Source: Stephanodiscus triporus
Taxonomy: Eukaryota; Bacillariophyta; Thalassiosirophyceae; Thalassiosirales; Thalassiosiraceae
Reading direction: 5' to 3'
Length of the DNA: 19,357 bases
Assembly: GCA_036939755.1 (NCBI GenBank)
Contig: JALLAZ010000213.1
Span: 1-19,357, forward strand
Below are positions 8,240 through 16,887 of the stretch, piece after piece. The notes below the pieces were generated by a model. It made no database searches and was not told the DNA's origin. It was given only the letters and a program-made list of their open reading frames with translations. The translations under genes and the position numbers were made by a program. Numbering within the stretch: position 1 is the first letter of the stretch; each line of letters starts with the position of its first letter.

Positions 8240-11200
8240 ATGAGGAAACCGCCGAGTCGCGCGACGACCGACGACGACGACGACGACGACAACAACAACA
8301 ACGGTCGACCCTCCTCCTCCTACGCGTCGAGGTTCGCTCTGTGGGGCGCATTCGGTAGCGTCGTCTCGATCACATTCCTCTCCTCGGCCGCGTCGTATTC
8401 TTCGTATTCGTCGACGTCGCGCCATCAAGACGTCGACGTCGTCCGCGACGACGGGTCTGCCGGGGGAGGCGACGACGACGATCGTCGTCGGGAGACGCGC
8501 GGTCGTCATCGACGTAGTCGTCCCCGTCGTCCTCGTCGTCGCTCTCTCCTCCCCCTCCTCCTCTCCCCGACGGGAGACGGGAGGGGGGGGGAGGAGGGAC
8601 AAGCGACGACGACGACGGCCGACGGCGGCGGCGGCGGCGGCGAGGGGGGGGAAGGCGCGGCGGCCGAGGACGGGATGCCGTGCGGCGACATCTTCGTCAA
8701 CGTCGCGCGGGGATCGGGCGAATCGGGCGCCTGGGACGGCGAGTACGACGGGTACGACGCGCGGCTGTGCGAGTACGCGAGGTCGTGCGACGGCGAGGGC
8801 GCGTCGATGATGCTCCTGCCGCTCGTGACGTGTCGGGGGAAGGTCGACGATCGAGACGAGTACCCCTACGACGTCGCTCGTCGGACCCTCGTCGTCGTGT
8901 TCCTCCCACCTGCATTGTTCGCTTACCTGATACTCCTCTTCCGTCTACTCGCGACGACCGCCGATTCTTACTTCAGTCCCGCTCTCGAATCGTTCTCGTT
9001 CGAGCTCGGCCTGCCCCCACGATTCGCGGGAGCGACCCTCCTAGCCCTAGGCAACGGCAGTCCGGACCTCGGTAGTACCGTCAACTCGATACTATTGTGG
9101 AACGAGGCGACCGCGTTGCACAACGAGAAGTTGGCGAACCAGGCCCTCGAGGGGGGGTACAACGAGGAGCTACATCGGAAGGAGGGGTGGATGATGAGCC
9201 TCGGATCGCTAGCTGGGGGTGGGATGTTCGTAGGCACGATCGTATGCGGCCTATTGGTACGGTCGTGCGACGGCATCGCGTGTCGTTTCTCGTTCCTTAG
9301 GGACGTGACGATGTACGCGTTGTCGGTGTGCGTGGTGTGGCGGACGCTCGAATCGGGCGACGTCGGCAGGGACGACGTCGTTCTCTTCTTCGGGATGTAC
9401 CTTGCGTACATATCGGTGATTCTAATTAGTGACCTTTACCACAGGAGGGTGACGTTGCGCAGGCTACGGGAGGAGAAGAAGCTAAGGAGGAGGTCCTTCA
9501 TCGAGAAGGCGAGGAGGATGAGCCGCAGGGTTAGTCGAAGCTTGGCAGCGTTCACGAAGGAAAACTCGGAGATGGTGGAAATCGCGGAGGATAATGGCGT
9601 CGCGGCGGCGGCGGCAGACGAGACTACCCCCCTGATGCAAAACGGTCGTCGATACGGCGGAACAGCACTTCAAATCGGCGACGGTCTTCACGATGATACG
9701 AACATTGCCGACACCGAGATTTCCATCGTCGCCAGTCTCGACTCGTCGTCGATGGGAGCGTTCAACCCCTCCCTGTCGCCAACGAAAGGGAAAATGTCGG
9801 TCACCGATCGGTTCGCGATGTTGCTTTCGAACTACGATCCGTCGTCGGTCAGGTTCGATACCATATCGCACGGTAGCTCTAGCGGCTCCGACGATGACGA
9901 CGACGAGAACAAAGCGGCGTCGGAATGGAAGGCGATGACGAACATGTTACACCAGGTTCACCCCGGCATACATCATCCCGACGTGCATCGATCCATGACC
10001 AGGGTGGCCACGGTGCCGGAGGGGCACGGAGAGGAGGAGGAGGAGAATGCTGATGACGCGGTGAATCCGCGATCGTCTTGGTTCGAGTCGTCGACTGGCG
10101 AGCCCGACGAGGAATCCGTCATTGCCGAGGGAGTCGATTCGCGCGAGTGGTCCGTTGACCTCTTCGTCGACGCCTACGACGAGCTCAAGCACAATTACCG
10201 CGCCTTCATGAAGGAGAGCTTCCGGGACGAGTATTCTCTCATCGAGAGGATAATGGCGTTCCTTGAGCTTCCTTTCATCGCTCTCAGAACGGTGAGCTTT
10301 TTTTTATTTCATGACAGTCACGTCTTGACGATGATGTGTGTCATAACATTTGAATCGTTTAAGTTGTCTATCCCCATCCCTTCAGAGGAAAATTACTGTC
10401 GTCCTGCCGTGGTGAGTTCCAATCGTATCCCAAACTATGTATTACCAATGTTCGATTGGTGATAACATCTCATCATTTGATTTGGTGTCGAATTATCCCC
10501 CAAAAGGCCTTAGCCATTTCTTTTGCACCGTACTGGTTCATATATAGCTCGGACCTGGCAACTATTCCAGCTGTCGTGTACTGTGTCATATCCCTGATCG
10601 TTGGTTTATGCATCCTCAGATATGCCGACGACGAAAAATTGCCGCTTCTTGTCTCGGTGAGATCAATTACTGGGACCATTCATTTGCATCCTTGACGCAT
10701 TTATTTCTTTGGTGTGGCATTGACTCTACTTTTCCTCCCAACACGACGAAGACCCCGATATCACTATATGGATTCTTCATTGCGGCGACGTGGATAAATA
10801 GTATCGCCGAGGCCCTCGTCGGCTTACTCCAATTCGCTGGCACCATCAGCAGGATCCCGTCCACTATCCTCGGTTTGACAGTGCTGTCGTGGGGTAATAG
10901 CATGGGCGACCTCTCTGCCAATCTAGCAATGGCGCGCAAAGGAATGCCGGACATGGCCACGACAGGATGCTTCGCGGGTCCATCCTTCAACCTCCTCGTT
11001 GGGATGGGGCTGGGGTTCTTGAATCTGCAGTACAAGCTCGGCCGGTCGTCCATATCGCCGGTGTCGCTGACCCCGACCATCCGCATCGGATTCGCCTTCA
11101 TCATCGTGAATTGCCTGTCGATAGTCGTCGCCGGATATCTCTTTGGGTGGAGACTCCCTCGTCAGTACAGTTTTTTCCTATTCGCCTTGTACGTACTGTT

Positions 11201-11249
11201 CAGCGCATTATGCATTGAGAGGGCGGTAGATCAAATGATAACTAATTAA
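8240..11249 (+). CDS. Cation/Ca2+ exchanger, CCX/NCLX (NCKX6-like) group of the CaCA superfamily
   Basis: Exons are 8240-10291, 10364-10411, 10507-10656 and 10752-11249, all joined in phase 0, giving 915 aa. The introns are 72, 95 and 95 bp. After an Asp/Asn-rich start and a hydrophobic segment (32-50) comes a Cys-containing lumenal region typical of NCLX/CCX proteins. The first repeat carries the alpha-1 signature GNGSPD (271-276); family members usually show GN-G-A-P-D. The second carries WGNSMGD (797-803), followed by FAGPSFNLLVGMG, the usual alpha-2 pattern. Between the two halves is a hydrophilic loop of roughly 270 residues, basic at its start and acidic/Ser-rich later. The short second exon restores the family block LSIP...ENY.RP. 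CaCA proteins exchange Ca2+ (or other cations) for Na+, K+ or H+ across a membrane. A lysosome/vacuole-type acidic dileucine-like ETTPLM (461-466) hints at an inner membrane, as inference. Its 3' end lies 8 bp from the stop of the convergent transporter gene. Confidence 0.87.
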
Positions 11250-11257
11250 GTCCGAAC

Positions 11258-13062
11258 TTAAGTTTTTTGCACGTGAGGCATGCCAAAGCCGTGAGAAATG
11301 GCATCCGACTCGTTTGGTTCTGGCAAAACCGTGATGGAAGCGACAGATCTAACGACAGGGGAAGTTGTTACTGCAGCTCCAGTCCTTCCCGACTCTTCTA
11401 ATATCTCCTCCCAAGTTCCAGCGCAATATCTCAACATTGCCATAGGGATCAAAATGAAAAACCCGATAAATGTCATTCCCCACTTAGGATCAACTCCCCT
11501 TTGAACGAGGATACCGAATATCAACGGAGTAAACCACGCCAGAATAATGGTGCAATACATCCGAAATCCCGCAATCTCGGCTTCCTGACCTTTGGGGAGA
11601 ATGCACGAAAAGAGCATATTCTCGGCAGGATAGTACCAACCCAGCCCCACCCCCACAAAGAAGCCCCATAATATTGATAGGTATTTGCTCCGAGCATCTT
11701 CGAGAGTTTGGCTGCCAATCACCAGCACTAAGCAAATATAAAGCATCGTAAGTTCCCACGATGTAAGCGGATTTGCTCTTTTCAAGACCAACAATGCCAC
11801 AACCGTCCCTGCAACTGTGCCTACTAAGACGACCATCATGAACATCGAAACGTCCACGGCATTCATTCCTACTTCAGCTGACAAATAAACCACTGAAGTA
11901 CTAGTTACTGCAGTCACGGTTGCGTTGGCGAACATCGTGGCGAGTAAATACCACCGCAAACCTTTCTTATACACTCGATGTATCGATACAACCGTTCGGA
12001 TGTTTTGTCGAATACCATACGCAAGTATGCCAAAGCCTCGAACGCCCCGCGGAAGCTCTCTCGTGGCCTGTCGGGAGGGCATGCGGCGCCAGCCAACTCC
12101 GAAAAAAATGGAGAGGATAGCGCTTACCAGCCCTTGGCTCAATCGTGCCGTAAGCACAGAATTATCCGCGATGCCAAACGCGAAGGACAAGCCGCTCGCC
12201 AAGACCATGAACAATGTCATAGCACTGAATTGTTTCGCGACATAACGCGATGTGTAGAGGCCATGCTTCACCCGTCCAACCTCGTCGCATATTTCTGGCA
12301 AGTAAGCATAATTCGTCACGCCAATGACAGTGAAGCAGAAACCTGCGATAGACTGGAGAATCGTCACTGCAAACCAAGTCCGTTCTCCGATGGCTATTTG
12401 AATTACTTGGATGACCGTGAACACCACGGAAAAAAGTATCCCGACGAATCTTCTATACGACGTGAAGTCGAGGATCACTCCAATTACTGGCATGAAAAAA
12501 GCGCCTAGAAGACCGGACACCATCGGAACGCCGGAGATGAGACTTACTGGGTTTAGTCCGTAAACCGTACCGGCGCACTCATCGGCCCCCGTCTCGCAGC
12601 CCGCGGCCTCCGAGGCGAGTTCTACCAATGCCACATTGACCAAGACTGATCAAGAAATAAGATGAGTTATAGTGGTAAATAGACGAAAAAAATCATACCA
12701 ATCGTGTGGCGTGCCAATAATTTTGAGAATCTCCCCCCCTCTTACGTTCACGTACCGAAGCTCATTATCGCCGCGCCACGTCCAATGACGAGATACGCGT
12801 ATCCGAGGGCCTCGGGCGCGTCGTAATGCCACATGGTCGCGAGGGGACAGTTCCTCGACGACGGCGGCGGGGGGGGGGATGACGACGATGGCGGTGTTAT
12901 TATTTCCCCGGACGCGATCGATGTCGTCGGATCATCCCCCTTGCTCGCCGTCGCGGTCGATTCGACGCGTGGGGGATTCGGATTCGGCGGTTCGCCGTTT
13001 TCTTCGTCGATACGGCAGTCGTCCCGTTCGTTGCCGACGACATCATTCACTGTGTCGTTCAT
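11258..13062 (-). CDS. Atg22-like (vacuole effluxer/UMF1-type) major facilitator transporter
   Basis: There are two exons on the minus strand, 13062-12756 and 12645-11258, split by a 110-bp intron (donor GTACGT, acceptor ATCAG). The codon is split after its first base and yields 564 aa. The start is the ATG at 13062. A hydrophilic N-terminal tail with a Pro/Ser-rich stretch leads to WHYDAPEALGYAYL, and the first membrane helix spans the splice junction (AAIMSF-VLVNVAL). Roughly 12 hydrophobic segments follow. The central part has a basic loop (KRAN, KYLS region), and the second half has the block GWYYPAENMLFSCILPKGQE-AE, which fits the Atg22 family (G-YYP, L-P-K-G-x-E). Atg22-like proteins export amino acids from vacuoles in yeast; here the substrate is inferred from family only. 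The C-terminal 50 residues are hydrophilic. Another MFS subfamily cannot be excluded. Confidence 0.78.
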
Positions 13063-13162
13063 TATTATTTGTAACTCGAGTAGATGTGGTGCTATTATTA
13101 TTTAATGATAGAGAGCGGCAGCCAGAGGGGATGGAGATAAAACTTTTGTACGGTTGGAAACC

Positions 13163-13195
13163 AGAACCCCTCCTCCTTCCGAAAGGAGGGGTTCT
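13163..13195. repeat. Perfect 12-bp inverted repeat with 9-nt loop
   Basis: AGAACCCCTCCT (13163-13174) is the exact reverse complement of AGGAGGGGTTCT (13184-13195), with CCTTCCGAA between. It lies 101-133 bp before the PPR start at 13296 and 101-133 bp from the divergent start at 13062, close to the middle of the gap. Confidence 0.85.
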
Positions 13196-13199
13196 TATG

Positions 13200-13207
13200 T
13201 GACGTCA
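13200..13207. promoter_or_regulatory. CRE-type palindrome TGACGTCA
   Basis: The full CRE/ATF consensus octamer lies 88 bp before the PPR gene ATG (13296). TGACGT-type CO2/cAMP-responsive elements bound by bZIP factors are known in the diatom Phaeodactylum upstream of carbonic anhydrase. Function here is only inferred from the match. Confidence 0.35.
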
Positions 13208-13295
13208 GTGTCCGTCGAGGGAGGAATGAAGCCCGCCAAAACCTTTGATGGGGGAACCAAAAAACACAAAAAATAACACAACGCCACACAACAAC

Positions 13296-14111
13296 ATGAC
13301 CGTGTCCATCGCGGAAGGTCGACGTCTGCAACGAATCGCAACGACTTGGTCGGCGTCCATCGTCGTCCTCACAGTCGTGGCATTGGCGGTCGTCGTCGTC
13401 GTCGTTCGCGATGACGTTCGCGGCGTCGACGCGTTCTCCTCCCCCCCGACCGTCGCCCCCCGCCTGCTCGGAGGAGGACGGTCGTCGTCGTCGTCGTCGT
13501 ACCGCATCGCCCGATCGACGACGACCGCGAGAACGACGAGAGGAGTAGGAGGAGGACGACGGCGCGAGTTGAAAGAGGAGGACGAGGAAGGGGGGCGTTG
13601 GGCTCCCGCCGCCCCGACAGCCCGTGACGCATCCGCCTCCGCCGTCGCCGCTGCTTGGACGTCGCCACAACGACAACTCCGACCGGGGCAACAACGACTA
13701 GATCAGCAGCAGCAGCCGCGGCGGCGGCAACGACGGCGACCTAAACTAGGAGTCGAACAGCGACACCAACACCAACAACAACATCAACAACAACATCAGC
13801 GGCAACAACAACATCATCATCAACAACATCATCATCAACATCAACAACAACATCAGCAGCAACAACAACGGCCGCACGGGCAAGGGCAGGGAAAACAGTC
13901 GCCGAAACAACGACAACGACGTCGGAATAATCGAAGACGACGACGACCGTACGCCGACCTCTCCTTGGACGAGCTGCGACAGCTGACGGAGTATCACCTA
14001 TCGCAGAACATACGTCCGGACGGAACCCTGTCGCTCGGTCGGGCGTCGCCGATGCAGGTACACGTCTTCGGTAGACTCGTCGCGTCGTGGTCGAAGCTGC
14101 TTTGGTGGGAG

Positions 14112-14145
<34 letters not shown>

Positions 14146-14702
14146 GCGACGACGCGACCGCCGGCGCCGGGCGGCGACGTTCGCTTTCCCGTCGGGAGAG
14201 GCTCCTCGCGGCGGAGATGGCCGAGCAGTGCCTGCGCGAGCTCATCGAGGAGGAGGACGCGAGGCGCGCGCGCAGCTTCGTCGACGACGACGTCGACGAA
14301 GACGACGACGGAGACGACGACGAAGACGACGACGACGACGACGACGACGACGATGGCGGCGGCGGGAGGATATCGTCGACGACGACGATCGCGACGACCT
14401 CGCCGGACCTGTACTACCTCGTCATACGGGCGTGGCTGAGCGTGGACGGGAGGTACGACCGCGACGGCAGGCACCTTCGTCACGCCTCGTCTCTCCTTGA
14501 CCTGATGGAACGACGATCGTCGTCGTCGTCGTCGTTGTCGCGAGACGATGCGAGGGGACGCGCGAGGTGCTACGCCATGGTCCTAGACGGGTGGTGCAGG
14601 TCCGACCTCGACGGCGCGGAGATCATGGCCGAGGACGTTCTTCGACGGATGATGGCGAATGATGCGATCGCGCGGGGAGGGGCGGACGACAACATCCACG
14701 AC

Positions 14703-14733
<31 letters not shown>

Positions 14734-16739
14734 ACGATGTCGGCGAGCGCGACGCGGCGGGTGCGACGATCGTGCGTCAATACAACAAGGTCATGAATCG
14801 CATCGCGTCGGGGGGAAAGCCGAACGCGGGTGGGGAAGCGGAGCGCCTTCTCAACGAATTAATTTCGTTTTCGTCGTCCTCGTCGTCCTCGTCGTCGCGC
14901 CGCCACGGTAGGGGGAATGGGATGGGGGCGGCCCCCGACCGGAACAGTTACAACGCCGTCATGAAGGCGTACGCCAACGCCCGGGGCGGGAGGAGGGAGG
15001 ACGCGATCGCGAACGTCGAACGGATGCTGGAGGTCATGGAGGGACGATCGGAGTCGCATCCGTCGCGGGCATCATCATCGACGGGGGTAAACGGGTGGGG
15101 GCGAATCGCTCCGGACAAGATCAGCTACACGACGTTGCTGACATCGTACGCGAATGGCGACGGGGACGATACGTGCGGTGTCGACGCGGGCGAGAGGGCG
15201 GAGAGGCTGCTGGAGCGCATGATGGAAGCGTACGTCAAGGGCGGTAACAAAAACGTCAAGCCGGATACAGTGGCGTACAATGCCGTCCTGAAAGTGTGGT
15301 GCGTTATGCCGTAGTTGTCTGACCTTACCCCACCCCCCTTGCCATTTTTGGTTTTGTTGTTAACGCAAACTTTCGTCGCTTCATTTGTTCCATAAAAAAG
15401 GGGAAAATGCGGCCATCCCGACGCCGGCGATAGAAGCGAGGCGCTTTTGAATGCGATGCTCGAAAGATACAATTCAACTGGTGATCCCGATGTCCGCCCC
15501 GACGACGTCACTTTCAATTCGGTCATACACGCCATTTCCAACGATCCCAAAGATAGGGTGGATGCCCCTCGACGCGCGATGAGACTGCTTGAAATGATGG
15601 AATCGATGTCATTAGGAGGAAGAGGAGGAGGGACCAAGCCCACCATAATAAGTTACAACTCGGTCCTGAACGCGTTCGCGAAGAGCGGAGGGGGTCCTCA
15701 GAGCGCGCGTCGCGCGGAGGAAATGTTGAACAGACTCGAGGATTCGTACGATAAATCGAGGAGGGGGAAAGGAAAAGGAGACAACGGAGCGGTGCCGTCG
15801 AAGGTGTGCCCAGACGTGTACTCTTACAACATAGTTATCAGCGCCTGGGCCAATTGCGGAAATGCCGACAGGGCGGTTGCGCTGCTCGATCGCATGACAC
15901 ATCGAACGAAGGGAGGGGCAGACTTGAACCCGGATGCGACGACATACAACTCCGTCCTCCATGCATGGGCCCAATCCTCGGACAGGAACGCCCCTGTGAA
16001 GGCACTTGGATTGCTAGAAATCATGATCCGACTGCACGAGGTGAGAGGGGGGGTCGGCGAAGATGACGACGACTATGACGACGATTCTCCATCGAGGCCC
16101 ACAGCCGCAGCTGACGACATTCCAAACGTAATGTCCTTCTCCACGGTTATTAACGCATTCTCGAAGTCAAAATATCCTCGCAAGGCGAAACAAGCGAGGG
16201 ATCTATTGAGACGGATGAAGCAACTTCACGAAAATGGCAGCACCGTCGGCGGCGGCGTCGGGCGTAAGAAAAGGAAGAACGAGGCGCTGCGGCCGAATGT
16301 TTACGTGTACGCAGCCGTTCTCAACGCTTGCGCATATAGCTTCGGCTCGAACGAGGAAAAGGAAGAGGCGTTAAGGATCGGCATCGACACTTACGAGGAG
16401 TTGCAAAGATCGGCCGACATCGAGACAAATCACGTCGCATATGGTTCTTTCATCCGTGTGTGTCGCAGGCTCATGGCGGAGGACGATCCACGTAGGGACC
16501 ATTTCGTCTCCCGCGCCTTTCGGCAGTGCTGTTCGGATGGACAATTGGGAGAATATGTCGTGAGGCAGCTAAGGCCCATGACGAGGCTGTATACCACATT
16601 ACTTAAGGCATACATACCAGTGGAGGGGGGTGAAGAGGTGCGATATCAGGATTTACCTGATATTTGGAAGTGCAACGTCAAAGAAAAGGTAAAACCGAGA
16701 GGTCCGTCTCATGTTCATTCAGGGCACAAACAGAATTAG
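13296..16739 (+). CDS. Pentatricopeptide repeat (PPR) protein, probably plastid-targeted
   Basis: Exons are 13296-15298 and 15401-16739, with a 102-bp intron whose splice rebuilds VLKVW-GKCGHPDAG across a repeat. This gives 1113 aa. An in-frame ATG at 13248 would add 16 residues; I prefer 13296 because it gives a normal-length n-region. The N-terminus has a hydrophobic core (IVVLTVVALAVVVVVV) and then GVDA-FSSPP, which fits a diatom signal peptide followed by a Phe-led plastid transit motif (ASAFAP-like). Next comes a low-complexity region, with a Gln/His tract and Asp tracts interrupting the early repeats. From about residue 370 there are roughly ten or more PPR-like units with the signature (D)xxxYNxVLxAWaxxg plus a second helix ending in LLxxM. 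Examples are NSYNAVMKAYA, ISYNSVLNAFA, YSYNIVISAWA, TTYNSVLHAWA and MSFSTVINAFS. PPR proteins bind single-stranded RNA in organelles for processing, stability or translation. No DYW, SMR or endonuclease domain is seen at the end. Confidence 0.85.
13759..13870 (+). repeat. CAA/CAT/CAG repeat coding a Gln/His tract
   Basis: Runs of CAA, CAT, CAC and CAG codons specify an almost pure Gln/His segment of the PPR protein, upstream of its repeats. It is an imperfect microsatellite, and length differences between alleles are likely. Confidence 0.85.
14112..14154 (+). repeat. (GAC)n tract coding Asp
   Basis: GAC codons with occasional GGC encode an Asp-rich insert just after the conserved KLLWW segment of the PPR protein. 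Confidence 0.85.
14282..14354 (+). repeat. Long (GAC)n tract coding Asp
   Basis: About 73 bp of GAC/GAA/GTC triplets encode an acidic run in the PPR protein, just ahead of the first clear PPR unit. It is the longest Asp tract in the window. Confidence 0.88.
14694..14740 (+). repeat. (GAC)n tract coding Asp
   Basis: A third Asp run (NIHDDDIDDDD...) sits between two PPR units, probably as a loop expansion. Confidence 0.82.
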
Positions 16740-16887
16740 GATGTTGGTAATTCAGGTGAATGCATAACGTAAACTTGAAATTTTGGGGCGCAGCCCACCT
16801 TTGATATCAATATGAGGTCGTCCCAGGGAACAAAAATAAGAATGCCGAATCAAGTGAAAAAAGCTCTTAGCTCCTGGGCATAATATT
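16740..16887. other. Convergent 3' intergenic region
   Basis: This 148-bp AT-rich spacer lies between the stops of the PPR gene (+) and the glycosyltransferase gene (-). I see no gene in it. Confidence 0.5.

Larger units (their letters stand above)
13063..13295. promoter_or_regulatory. Shared divergent upstream region of the Atg22-like and PPR genes
   Basis: Both genes start from this gap of about 233 bp. It contains a strong hairpin (13163-13195), a TGACGTCA palindrome (13200-13207), an E2F-like GCCCGCCAAAA (13231-13241) and an in-frame upstream ATG at 13248. TATTTAAT lies at 13099-13106. Confidence 0.5.

Noticed and set aside
10386..10411. Exchanger exon 2 starting after CCCTTCAG (10385)
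   Set aside because: It leads to an early stop and loses the LSIP...ENY.RP family block. The TTTAAG acceptor at 10363 fits in frame.
13248..13295. ATG 13248 as start of the PPR protein
   Set aside because: It is possible, but it gives a long polar leader before the signal-peptide core. 13296 gives a more usual n-region. Not excluded.
13998..14483. Val-rich minus-strand frame opposite the PPR gene (and similar Arg- or Val-rich frames near 8147-8602 and 18084-18716)
   Set aside because: These are antisense or alternate-frame readings of GAC/TCG repeats, which have no stops in any frame.
16683..16739. A possible further splice donor GTAAAA (16689) near the end of the PPR gene
   Set aside because: The frame continues to a TAG at 16737-16739, and no acceptor is needed before the convergent gene. 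The simple ending was kept.
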